Assembly: GCF_000024345.1 (NCBI RefSeq)
Contig: NC_013729.1
Span: 4,340,001 to 4,404,000 of the forward strand
Source of the DNA: Kribbella flavida DSM 17836
GTDB taxonomy: Bacteria > Actinomycetota > Actinomycetes > Propionibacteriales > Kribbellaceae
Reading direction: 5' to 3'
Length of the DNA: 64,000 nt
The position numbers were made by a program, and so were the translations under genes. This document shows, piece after piece, positions 50,673 through 58,859 of this stretch. Position 1 is the stretch's first letter, and each line of letters opens with the position of its first letter. A model generated the notes under the pieces. The model did no database searches. It was not told where the DNA came from and saw nothing but the letters and a program-made list of their open reading frames with translations.

Positions 50673-51875
50673 GTGGAGCCGAACTACCCACTGCACCTAC
50701 CGGACTTCTACATCGGCGACCCCGCACCGGCCTACCGGGACCTGCGCCACAACTCCCCGGTGCACTGGACCAGCGCCAACGGCGGGTTCTGGGGCATCAC
50801 GCGGTACGAGGACATCAAGTTCATCGGCTCGCGGCCGCACCTGTTCTCGTCGGCCAAGGGCGTGCTGATGCCCGACGGCAAGCCTCGAACGGTCGATCCG
50901 CGCCCGATGCTGATCACCACCGATCCACCGCGGCACAAGGCGATGCGCCAGCTGATCTCGAAGGGATTCACGCCGAAGCACGTCAACGCGATGGAGCCCG
51001 ACGTCCGCGCGATCGTGCGTGGGGTGCTGGACTCCGCGAAGCCGGGGATCGAACTGGAGTACGCCGAGGGGATCGTCGCCAAGATCCCGGTTCGCATCAT
51101 CGCCGACCTGCTCGGGGCGCCGGCCGAGGACTGGGAACAGTTCCGCGCCTGGTCCGACGCCTCCGTCGGCTCGGCCGACCCCGACGTCACGTTGTCCTCG
51201 CAGGAGGCGTTCGGGGTCCTGACCACCTACTTCCGCCAGTTGATCGAGCTGCGCGAGCAGAACCGCACCAACGACCTGATCTCGCTGCTGATGGACGCCG
51301 ACGTCGACGGCGAGAGCTTGTCGAACGACGAGCTCATCTCGTTCCTGCACCTGCTGCTTGTCGCCGGCAACGAAACAACGCGGAACCTGATCGCGATGGG
51401 CACCATCGCCTTGATCAATCACCCCGCGCAGCTGCAGCTGCTCGTTCACGACCCGAGCCTGATCCCCACCGCGATCGAGGAGATGCTGCGCTACGTCTCC
51501 CCGGTCACGCACATGACCCGCTGGGCCACCGAGGACGTCGAGCTGCGCGGCAGGACCATCAAGAAGGGCCAGGCGGTCGTACTGCTGTACGGCGCCGCCA
51601 ACCGGGACGAGGACGTGTTCGGCGACACCGCCGAGCAGTTCGACGTCACCCGCCGGCCGAACCCGCACCTGGCCTTCGGCACCGGCGAGCACGCCTGCCT
51701 GGGCCTGTCGCTGGCCAGGCTCGAGGCCCGGGTGTTCTTCGAGGAGTTCCTCGCCCGCTTCGATCGCGTCGAGCTCACCGGCGAGGTGCTGCGAATGCGC
51801 TCGACCATGGTGCCCGGCGTCCGCACGATGCACGTCCGCCTGGGGTCGGCGACCGAGAGGGCCGGCGTCCGATGA
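50673..51875 (+). CDS. Cytochrome P450
   Basis: 400 residues, GTG start (VEPNYPLHLPDFYIGD); no upstream in-frame ATG is convincing. P450 motifs are complete: I-helix AGNETTRN with the acid-Thr pair, ExxR in EEMLRYVSP, and the haem loop AFGTGEHACLGLSLAR with the axial Cys. The size and soluble form fit bacterial class I P450s that need a ferredoxin and reductase, both encoded immediately downstream with 4-bp overlaps. Substrate is unknown; the family resembles CYP107/CYP125-like soil enzymes only in a general way. Confidence 0.94.
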   Translation: MEPNYPLHLPDFYIGDPAPAYRDLRHNSPVHWTSANGGFWGITRYEDIKFIGSRPHLFSSAKGVLMPDGKPRTVDPRPMLITTDPPRHKAMRQLISKGFTPKHVNAMEPDVRAIVRGVLDSAKPGIELEYAEGIVAKIPVRIIADLLGAPAEDWEQFRAWSDASVGSADPDVTLSSQEAFGVLTTYFRQLIELREQNRTNDLISLLMDADVDGESLSNDELISFLHLLLVAGNETTRNLIAMGTIALINHPAQLQLLVHDPSLIPTAIEEMLRYVSPVTHMTRWATEDVELRGRTIKKGQAVVLLYGAANRDEDVFGDTAEQFDVTRRPNPHLAFGTGEHACLGLSLARLEARVFFEEFLARFDRVELTGEVLRMRSTMVPGVRTMHVRLGSATERAGVR

Positions 51876-52063
51876 GGATCGCTCTGGACCGGGCCAAGTG
51901 CACGGGGATCGGAATCTGCGAGGCCCTCGCGCCCAGCGTGTTCGAGGTGGACGACAACGGCGAGCTGGTCGTACTGACCGCCGAGGTATCCGAAGACGCC
52001 CTGAACGAGGTGACCGAGGCCGTCGAGGGCTGCCCCACGATGGCCTTGAGGCTGCAGTTGTGA
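51872..52063 (+). CDS. Small ferredoxin ([3Fe-4S] type)
   Basis: 63 residues. ATG at 51872 overlaps the P450 stop (ATGA). The cysteine pattern is KCTGIGICEALAP near residues 9-20 and a C-terminal GCPTMAL, giving three cysteines with Ile/Gly in place of the second cysteine, the [3Fe-4S] or unusual [4Fe-4S] arrangement seen in P450-linked actinobacterial ferredoxins. It passes electrons from the reductase at 52060 to the P450. Confidence 0.92.
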   Translation: MRIALDRAKCTGIGICEALAPSVFEVDDNGELVVLTAEVSEDALNEVTEAVEGCPTMALRLQL

Positions 52064-53319
52064 GGGCCACGACGGTCCGCACCGGACCCAGCTCGCTGGT
52101 CGTCGTCGGCGCCTCGCTTGCGGGCGTGCGTGCGGTAGAGGCCGCGCGCAAGGCAGGATTCGCAGGCCGAATCACCCTGATCGGCGACGAGCGCCACTTG
52201 CCCTACGACCGGCCGCCGCTGTCGAAGGATCTGCTGGCCCCGGGAGGCCCGATCGATCCGGTGACCTTTCGCAGCCGTGCCGAGCTGGTCGACGAGCTCG
52301 GCGTGGAACTGCTGCTCGACGCCCCGGCCACCGGACTCGATCCCGAAGCCCAGGTCGTGGACATCGGCGGCGACGACGTGGCCTACGACGCCCTCGTTGT
52401 CGCCACCGGCGCTGCGGCCCGTAGCCTGCCGGGCACCGAGAACTTGGTGGGGGTGCACGTCCTGCGCACACTCGACGATGCGCGCGCGGTTCGCCGTGCT
52501 CTGGACGAGGGTGCTCGCACCGTCGTCGTCGGCGCCGGGTTCATCGGGTCCGAGGTCGCCTCGGCAGCACGCAAGCGAGGTCTGCCGGCCACGATCGTGG
52601 AGGCGCTGCCGACTCCCCTGGTCCGGTCCGTCGGTCCGGACCTGGGGTTGGCGCTGGCCTCGCTGCACACCCGTAACGGCACCGCGCTGCGCTGCGGGCA
52701 GTCCGTGGACGTGGTGGAGGGCACCGGCCGGGTCGAGGGCGTCCGTCTCGCGGACGGCACCGTGATCGACGCGGACCTGGTCGTCGTCGGAATCGGGGCG
52801 GTGCCCCGCACCGAATGGCTCGCCGGTAGCGGACTACCCGTCGAGAACGGCGTGATCTGCGACGAGTTCCTCCGGGCCGGCGCTCCGGGCGTCTACGCCG
52901 CGGGGGACGTCGCCCGCTGGCACAACGTCCTGTTCGACCGCTCGATGCGGGTCGAGCACTGGTCCACCGCCGCAGAGCAGGGGGCGCGGGCCGCGCGCAA
53001 CGCGCTGTCACCGGCACAGGCCCAGTCCTACGCGACGGTCCCGTACTTCTGGTCGGACTGGTACGGATCACGCATCCAGTTCGCCGGTGTCGCCACCAAC
53101 GACGGCTACGAGATCGTCTCGGGCGACCCGGCCGGTGACCACTTCGTCGCGCTGTATCGCGAGGGTGACCGGCTGACCGGGGTGCTGACCCTGAACGGGC
53201 AGCGCCACGTCATGAAGTACCGCCGGCTCATTGCCCAGCGCGCCCGCTTCGACGAAGCCGTCGCGTTCGCCCAAACGGTGACGCCCACGCGCTCCACCGC
53301 CACCGCTACTTCTCACTGA
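52060..53319 (+). CDS. NAD(P)H-dependent ferredoxin reductase (FAD)
   Basis: 419 residues, GTG at 52060 overlapping the ferredoxin stop (GTGA). It has two dinucleotide folds: SLVVVGASLAGVRAVEAAR near the N-terminus for FAD and TVVVGAGFIGSEVASAARKRG for NAD(P)H, with GVYAAGDVARW binding the FAD ribityl chain. The C-terminal YFWSDWYGSRIQFAG segment is typical of oxygenase-coupled (BphA4/CamA-like) ferredoxin reductases. It completes the electron chain for the adjacent P450. Confidence 0.94.
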   Translation: MRATTVRTGPSSLVVVGASLAGVRAVEAARKAGFAGRITLIGDERHLPYDRPPLSKDLLAPGGPIDPVTFRSRAELVDELGVELLLDAPATGLDPEAQVVDIGGDDVAYDALVVATGAAARSLPGTENLVGVHVLRTLDDARAVRRALDEGARTVVVGAGFIGSEVASAARKRGLPATIVEALPTPLVRSVGPDLGLALASLHTRNGTALRCGQSVDVVEGTGRVEGVRLADGTVIDADLVVVGIGAVPRTEWLAGSGLPVENGVICDEFLRAGAPGVYAAGDVARWHNVLFDRSMRVEHWSTAAEQGARAARNALSPAQAQSYATVPYFWSDWYGSRIQFAGVATNDGYEIVSGDPAGDHFVALYREGDRLTGVLTLNGQRHVMKYRRLIAQRARFDEAVAFAQTVTPTRSTATATSH

Positions 53320-53368
53320 CCTTCTGACCTGCCGACGCCGGCGCACCGCCGGGAAGGACGAATCGACC

Positions 53369-54097
53369 ATGACCAAGCTGCAGCAGGACGACACGACGAA
53401 CGACGACCACCCGACGACCCCGTCGCCGGTGCCCGAGACGGGTCTGCCCCGGGACGAGGCGATCGTCGCACGCATGGGCGGGCGGAAGGGCTTCGTGTAC
53501 TCCGCCATCCCCGTCGTCGTGTTCGTGACAGCCAACCTCCTCCTCCCGTTGGCGATGACGATCAGCGTCGCCGTGCTGACCGGCGCGGGGCTGATGGTGT
53601 TCCGGCTCGTCCGCGGCGAGCGCTGGACCTCGGCGGCCGGCAGCCTGGTGGGCGTCGCGATCGCGGCGGGGATCGTGGCACTGACCGGATCGGCGAAGAA
53701 CTACTTCGCGGTGGGGATCTGGGCCAACTTCGCGGGATTCCTGATCGCCCTTGGCTCGGTGCTGGCCCGCCGGCCGGTCACCGGGCTCATCTGGAACTTC
53801 GTGCACGGCCGGAAGTACCGGTGGCGGAGCGATCGAACCGTCCTGCGTGCCCACACCGTTGCCACCCTCGCCGCCGCCGGCGTACTGGGGGCCCGGTTCG
53901 GCGTCCAGCAGTGGCTGTACATCGCTGACAACACCAACGCGCTCGGCGTCGCCCGGGTCGGGATGGGCACGCCGTTGTCCGCAGTCGTGGCGCTCGTCAT
54001 CCTGTGGGCCTTCCGCCGCAGCACCAAGCAGCTTGCCCCGAAGAAGACCAAGACCGGTGAAGGCGTCGGGGACACCGGTCAGAAGCCGGCGGAGTAG
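53369..54097 (+). CDS. DUF3159 family membrane protein
   Basis: 242 residues with a ~50-residue polar N-terminus and about six membrane segments. MGGRKGFVYSAIPVVVFVTAN and GRKYRWRSDRTVLRAHTVAT are conserved in actinobacterial DUF3159 proteins, whose function is not known. It follows the ferredoxin reductase by 49 bp and precedes an MFS exporter by 3 bp, so it belongs to the same transcript and may be a membrane partner of the exporter or the P450 system. Confidence 0.85.
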   Translation: MTKLQQDDTTNDDHPTTPSPVPETGLPRDEAIVARMGGRKGFVYSAIPVVVFVTANLLLPLAMTISVAVLTGAGLMVFRLVRGERWTSAAGSLVGVAIAAGIVALTGSAKNYFAVGIWANFAGFLIALGSVLARRPVTGLIWNFVHGRKYRWRSDRTVLRAHTVATLAAAGVLGARFGVQQWLYIADNTNALGVARVGMGTPLSAVVALVILWAFRRSTKQLAPKKTKTGEGVGDTGQKPAE

Positions 54098-54100
54098 GCC

Positions 54101-55558
54101 GTGAACCAGCCTGACCCCGTGACACCGCCACCGAGGACGCTCATCGCCGTGCTCGCCCTTGCCGGGATCACGGTGTCGTTGCAACAAACCTTCGTCATCC
54201 CCTTGCTGCCCCAGCTGCCGACGTTGCTGCACACAACTCCCGGCAACGCCGCGTGGGCCGTGACAGCCACGTTGATCGCCGGTGCGGTGTCGATCCCGAT
54301 CGTCGGCCGGCTCGCCGACCTGTGGGGCAAGCGGCGAATTCTGCTGTCCTGTCTCGCGCTTCTGGTCATGGGTTCCGCGGTGACGGCGCTCAGCGCCTCG
54401 CTGGGCTGGTTCGTCGCCGGTCGCGCCTTGCAGGGCACCGCCGCGGGCGTGGTGACGGTGGGCATCAGCCTGCTTCGCGATCACCTGCCCGCACACCGGC
54501 TGGCCTCCGCGACGTCGGTGATGAGCACGTCGCTCGGCGTCGGGGCCTCGCTGGGAATCCCGCTGTCCGCCTTGCTCGCGCAGTACGCCGACTGGCGGGC
54601 CCTGTTCTGGACAGCGGGCGGGCTGGCCGCCGTGGCGGGTCTTCTCGTCCTGCTCCTCGTACCCCGGACGTCACGCGCGGCGGGTGGCCGGTTCGATCCG
54701 CTGGGGGCGCTGCTGCTATCCAGCGCGCTGGTCTGCCTGTTCCTCGCCGTCTCCAAAGGCGGCAGCTGGGGGTGGACCAGCGGCATCACCCTCGGATCGT
54801 TCGCCGGCGCGGCCACGCTGCTGGTGCTGTTCGGCGCGTGGGAGCTGCGCACTCCGCAGCCGCTGATCGACCTGCGGGTGAGCCGCCGGCCGCAGGTTCT
54901 GCTCACCAACACCGCGTCGCTGGTCTTCGGCTTCTCCATGCTGACCAGCTCGCTGGTGTTCACCCACCTCCTGCAGATGCCCACCGGGACGGGATACGGG
55001 TTCGGCGAGTCGATGCTGGTCGCCGGCCTCCTGCAGGCCCCCGGCGGAGTGTGCATGATCGCCATGTCGCCGGTGTCGGCCATGATCACCGTCCGCCGCG
55101 GACCGCGGACGACGCTGATGACCGGTGCCCTGGTCGTCGCGTGCAGCTACGGGTTCGCGACGCTGCTGCACACCCAGCTCTGGCACGTGCTCCTCTGCTC
55201 CGCCCTCGTGGGATCCGGCATCGGGCTCGCCTACGGGGCGATGCCCTCGCTCATCATGGGCGCGGTCCCCGTCAGCCAGACCGCGGCGGCCAACAGCTTG
55301 AACAACCTCTGCCGGTCGGTCGGCACCTCCACCGCGAGCGCGGTGACCGGGCTGCTGCTTGCCAGCTTGACCACGACGGTCGGCGGGCAGGTCGTCCCGG
55401 AGCGAAGCGCGTTCACCACCATCCTGCTGATCGGCGCCACGGCGGCGCTGCTCGCCCTGGTCATCGCCGCATTCATCCCCCGCCGTCGCCCAACCACAGC
55501 GGCTGACCTCCCGCTCGCCTCACCTACCGCCGTGCTGCGGCACGAGCACACCGCCTAG
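54101..55558 (+). CDS. MFS transporter (DHA2-like exporter)
   Basis: 485 residues, GTG start 3 bp after the DUF3159 stop. Motif A is PIVGRLADLWGKRRILL, and QGTAAGVVTVGISLLRDHLP is the TM4-5 segment. About 14 membrane segments. Last in the P450 operon, it probably exports the oxidised product or the inducing compound. Confidence 0.9.
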   Translation: MNQPDPVTPPPRTLIAVLALAGITVSLQQTFVIPLLPQLPTLLHTTPGNAAWAVTATLIAGAVSIPIVGRLADLWGKRRILLSCLALLVMGSAVTALSASLGWFVAGRALQGTAAGVVTVGISLLRDHLPAHRLASATSVMSTSLGVGASLGIPLSALLAQYADWRALFWTAGGLAAVAGLLVLLLVPRTSRAAGGRFDPLGALLLSSALVCLFLAVSKGGSWGWTSGITLGSFAGAATLLVLFGAWELRTPQPLIDLRVSRRPQVLLTNTASLVFGFSMLTSSLVFTHLLQMPTGTGYGFGESMLVAGLLQAPGGVCMIAMSPVSAMITVRRGPRTTLMTGALVVACSYGFATLLHTQLWHVLLCSALVGSGIGLAYGAMPSLIMGAVPVSQTAAANSLNNLCRSVGTSTASAVTGLLLASLTTTVGGQVVPERSAFTTILLIGATAALLALVIAAFIPRRRPTTAADLPLASPTAVLRHEHTA

Positions 55559-55671
55559 TCACCGGATCCCGGTCAGCCGTAGGCGGCTGTGCCTGCACGA
55601 GGCCACCAACCCGGCGCAGTGGCCACACCAAGGGGCAGCGGCGACGCCGCCCGTTGGCGCTCGGCAGATCG

Positions 55672-56736
55672 TCAGCTACGGGCCTGGATCTTCAAGTCGC
55701 CGCGGGTCTGGACGCGGATGTGGTCGCTCGCGAGCATGGCGTGCGGGAACCCCAGGTCGATTGCGCTCACCTCGTCCAGACGTGTCAGCTGGGAGGGGGT
55801 GAGGTCGACTTCCAGTGCTCCCAGGTTCTCCTGCAGCTGCTCGGCGGTCCGAGCTCCGATGATCGGCGCCGTCACCGCCGGGTTCCGCAGGGCCCAGGCG
55901 AGTCCCACTTGGGCCGGCGTACGGCCGGCTTCGTGGGCGACCTCCTTCACCACGTCGACGATGGCGAGGCTGCGCTCGGTCACGCCGCCGAGGGCCACGT
56001 TGAAACTCTTCCGGACGCTCCCGCCCGCGCCGGACGGCGTCGCGGTCAGGTCGTCGCGGCTGTACTTGCCGGTGAGTACGCCGCCGGCCAGCGGCGACCA
56101 CAGGACCGTTCCCAACCCCAGTTCCTGGGCCATCGGGATGAGATCCCGCTCGCCCGTACGCTCCACCAGGTTGTACTCCAGCTGCAGCGCGACGAACGGC
56201 GACCAGCCGCGCAGATCGGCGATCGTCTGCATGCGCGAGACCTGCCAGGCCGGGGTGTTGGAGATCGCCACGTACAGGACCTTGCCCTGCTGCACGAGGT
56301 CGTCCAGCCCGCGGAGAATCTCCTCGACGGGCGTGGTGGAGTCCCACACGTGCAGGTAGAGCAGATCGAGGTAGTCGGTGTTCAGCCGTCGCAGGCTGGT
56401 TTCGACCGCGCCGAAAAGACTCTTCCGGCCGGCGCCACCGGAGTTGGGGTCGCCGGGCCGTCGCAGCGTCGTGTACTTCGTGGCCAGGACCAGGCTGTCG
56501 CGCCTGTCCTTGGCGAACTCACCGAGCATGCGCTCGGACGTACCGTTGGTGTAGGTGACCGCGGTGTCGATGAAGTTCCCGCCGCGCTCGACGTACAGGT
56601 CGAACAGCTTGCGCGCCTCGTCCCGTTCCGCCCCCCAGCCCCATTCGTTGCCGAAAGTGGCCGCCCCCAGGGCGAGGGGCGAGACCCGCAGGCCGGAACG
56701 CCCCAGCTGCCGGTAGGTGTCGAGGGTCAGTGTCAT
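55672..56736 (-). CDS. Aldo/keto reductase
   Basis: 354 residues, ATG after AGGAG. TIM barrel AKR: Asp in GGNFIDTAVTY with the catalytic Tyr following (TAVTYTNGTSE), Lys in VLATKYTTLR, His in YLHVWDST. The size and the YTNGTSERMLGEF segment fit the YajO/Tas-like group of NADPH-dependent reductases. It follows the SDR gene (56791-57516) by 54 bp and probably shares its transcript under the TetR regulator at 57646. Confidence 0.92.
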   Translation of the reverse strand: MTLTLDTYRQLGRSGLRVSPLALGAATFGNEWGWGAERDEARKLFDLYVERGGNFIDTAVTYTNGTSERMLGEFAKDRRDSLVLATKYTTLRRPGDPNSGGAGRKSLFGAVETSLRRLNTDYLDLLYLHVWDSTTPVEEILRGLDDLVQQGKVLYVAISNTPAWQVSRMQTIADLRGWSPFVALQLEYNLVERTGERDLIPMAQELGLGTVLWSPLAGGVLTGKYSRDDLTATPSGAGGSVRKSFNVALGGVTERSLAIVDVVKEVAHEAGRTPAQVGLAWALRNPAVTAPIIGARTAEQLQENLGALEVDLTPSQLTRLDEVSAIDLGFPHAMLASDHIRVQTRGDLKIQARS

Positions 56737-56790
56737 GGTCTTCTCCTGAGGTGATCGCTGGTGATTCGAGTACGCGGAAGAGCGGGGGTT

Positions 56791-57516
56791 TCAGACACCG
56801 AGCCCGTAGCCACCGGCGACGGCGACGTCCTGACCGGTGATGTAGCCGGCCGCATCGGACCCGAGGAAGGCGACGACTTCCGCGACGTCCTGGCTCGATC
56901 CGAAGCGCTCGAACGGGATGTTCGCGCGCATCGCGTCCCGGCCGCCCTGGGGAACACCGAGCTTGTCGAACAGCGGAGTGTCGGTCGCACCGGGACTCAC
57001 GGCGTTGACGCGGATCCTGCGTGGCGCCAGCTCGAGCGCCAGTGAGGGCACCATCGCCAGCAAGGCACCGCGCGTGGCTGCCCCCAGCGTGGCGCCCGGG
57101 CTCCCGCGACGGGCCGCAACGCCCACGGTGAACACGATCGATCCGCCGTCGTTCAGCAGCGGAAGGACCTTCTGCAGCGTGAAGAACTGGCCCTTGAAGT
57201 TGACGTCGACCTGCTCGTCGAACGACTGCTCCGTCACGTCGGCGACCGGTGCGGGCTGGAAGATCCCCGCGTTGAGGAACAGCAGGTCGAGGCTCCCGAA
57301 CCGTTCGGACACGGTACCTGTGAGTGCCTCGGTGTCGGCCAGAACGCGCGCGTCGGATCGGACCACCAGGACGTCGCCGGGAAGTTCGCGCCGTGCTCGC
57401 GCGACAGATTCGGGATTCTGCCCGGTGACGGCGACCTGGTAGCCACGGGCGTGGAGCAGCTCGGCGGTTGCCCTGCCGATTCCGGTTGTACCGCCGGTGA
57501 TGAGCGCTGCGGGCAT
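56791..57516 (-). CDS. SDR-family protein lacking the canonical catalytic residues
   Basis: 241 residues, ATG at 57516 after AAAGG. The Rossmann motif TGGTTGIGRATAELL and LNAGIFQPAP are normal for a classical SDR. In the active site, where Ser and Tyr-x3-Lys are expected, it has SIVFTVGVAARRG and TLGAATRGALLAMVP: Tyr is replaced by a small residue and Lys by Arg. It may bind NAD(P) without normal chemistry or use another mechanism. The C-terminal ITGQDVAVAGGYGLG is kept. Divergent from a TetR gene. Confidence 0.85.
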   Translation of the reverse strand: MPAALITGGTTGIGRATAELLHARGYQVAVTGQNPESVARARRELPGDVLVVRSDARVLADTEALTGTVSERFGSLDLLFLNAGIFQPAPVADVTEQSFDEQVDVNFKGQFFTLQKVLPLLNDGGSIVFTVGVAARRGSPGATLGAATRGALLAMVPSLALELAPRRIRVNAVSPGATDTPLFDKLGVPQGGRDAMRANIPFERFGSSQDVAEVVAFLGSDAAGYITGQDVAVAGGYGLGV

Positions 57517-57554
57517 GACGAGCCTTTCGTCGTGGGCGATCGGGGCGAATAAGC

Positions 57555-57601
57555 GGGGAGGTCCCCAGTTACTTCACTGTAGACTATCCGGGGATGTCCC
57601 C
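57555..57601. promoter_or_regulatory. Two GGGGANNTCCCC palindromes in the SDR/TetR spacer
   Basis: GGGGAGGTCCCC at 57555-57566 and GGGGATGTCCCC at 57590-57601, 35 bp apart, in the 129-bp divergent spacer. The second is extended by C and G on its sides. Likely TetR operators covering both promoters. Confidence 0.7.
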
Positions 57602-57645
57602 GTTTCAACCCCGACGACTCGACCCGACCCCTGATCGCGAAGGCC

Positions 57646-58209
57646 ATGACACCTCCCCGAAGCACCCTGCGCGCCGATGCCCAGCGCAACCGAGCGCACC
57701 TGATCGCGACGGCCGCTGAGGTTTTCGCGTCCGGACAGGCGATTTCGCTGGACGCGATCGCCAAACGCGCCGGCGTGGGCAATGCCACGTTGTACCGGCA
57801 CTTCCCGACCCGGGAGGACCTGGTCGAAGAGGTCTACCGCGACCAGATCCGCCCGTTGCGCGACGACGCGCGAGCACTGCTGAGCACCGAAGAGCCCGCC
57901 GAGGCCCTGCACGCCTGGATGCTCCGCTTCGCCGCATGGGCCGGTGAACGGCGGGGCATCTGTGAAGCGCTGGTCGCGATGAGCGCCACCGGTCGCTTCG
58001 GCACCGGACCGGTCTGCGACGAGGTCCAGCAGATCTTGGGCATGGTGCTCGAGGCCGGCGCGGAAGCAGGTGAACTGCGCCGCGACATCGATCCGGTCGA
58101 CATCGGCGGCATCCTCGCCGGCGTACTCTCCGTGGCCGGCGCCCCCGAGCAACGCGCTCAACTCGACCGCATGCTCACCGTCGTCGTCGAAGGACTGAGG
58201 CCACGCTAA
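57646..58209 (+). CDS. TetR family transcriptional regulator
   Basis: 187 residues. The N-terminal helix-turn-helix (RADAQRNRAHLIATAAEVFA, LDAIAKRAGVGNATLYRHFPTREDLVEEVY) occupies residues ~8-55. The C-terminal domain (LHAWMLRFAAWAGERRGICEAL) matches the SMART/YcdC-like TetR_C group common in actinomycetes. Divergent from the SDR and aldo/keto reductase genes, with two palindromes between; it most likely represses them and itself. Confidence 0.92.
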   Translation: MTPPRSTLRADAQRNRAHLIATAAEVFASGQAISLDAIAKRAGVGNATLYRHFPTREDLVEEVYRDQIRPLRDDARALLSTEEPAEALHAWMLRFAAWAGERRGICEALVAMSATGRFGTGPVCDEVQQILGMVLEAGAEAGELRRDIDPVDIGGILAGVLSVAGAPEQRAQLDRMLTVVVEGLRPR

Positions 58210-58253
58210 GTATTCTGGCCGGCTCACCGAACCCGGCCGACATCCCGTGGACA

Positions 58254-58271
58254 CCGGGTTACGACACCCGG
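58254..58271. terminator. Weak hairpin after the TetR gene
   Basis: CCGGGT (58254-58259) pairs with ACCCGG (58266-58271) around a 6-base loop; another GGCCGG/CCGGCC pair lies at 58217-58238. They sit between two convergent genes. Confidence 0.35.
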
Positions 58272-58336
58272 AGGCTGTTTAGCAGTGGGCCTGTACGGTG
58301 TGGCGCAGCGCCGCGTGGTCTGTGAAGGGGACGGAC

Positions 58337-58693
58337 TCAGCCGTCGCGCTTCTGGATGCCGTAGGCCATGACGATGCCGGCCTGGTTGGTGGGGGTCACG
58401 CAGAACACGGCCGACTCCCCGAGTCTGCTCGGTGCCTTCCACTGGCCGTACAGCGTCGAGGCGCTCCAGTTGCAGCGGGCCCAGACCCGGTAGGTCCCGT
58501 AGCCGGACTTGCATTCGGCCCACGCCTTGACGCGGCGGTCAACGCCTGAGCTGCAATTGGTCGGCGGGGACGGCTCACGCGCCTCGGCCGGGGTGGTGGT
58601 GCCGACCGTCAGGGACAGGCTCACCGCGGCGAGCAGCAGGACCACCGACGCCGCTCGGTTCGGCATCGACACACTGCGTACGGGCAACTTCAT
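58337..58693 (-). CDS. Small secreted protein
   Basis: 118 residues from the ATG at 58693, preceded by AGGAG; the frame extends upstream without support. A signal peptide of ~38 residues (hydrophobic core AASVVLLLAAVSLSLTV, cleavage near AEA). The mature part has four cysteines (TNCSSG, WAECKSG, ARCNWS, VFCVTP) and many aromatics, suggesting a small disulphide-bonded beta protein. I do not recognise the family. It is convergent with the TetR gene. Confidence 0.65.
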   Translation of the reverse strand: MKLPVRSVSMPNRAASVVLLLAAVSLSLTVGTTTPAEAREPSPPTNCSSGVDRRVKAWAECKSGYGTYRVWARCNWSASTLYGQWKAPSRLGESAVFCVTPTNQAGIVMAYGIQKRDG

Positions 58694-58859
58694 GAACGCT
58701 CCTTCGATGGGTCTCGGACGCCGCCAGGCTAGGAACCGCGGCCGTCGTCGCACTGCCCGTACTGCGCCCGTACTGCGCCCCTGCCGGGATGCTGCACGTG
58801 CGCAGCAGGGTGTCATCGAAGCACTGTTGCCCTTGCCCGCTGGCACCTAACATTGCGCG

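Noticed and set aside
50627..51870. Alternative ATG at 50627 as start of the P450
   Set aside because: It is in a different frame from the P450 and would give an Arg/Ala-rich protein; that frame only becomes real at the ferredoxin ATG at 51872.
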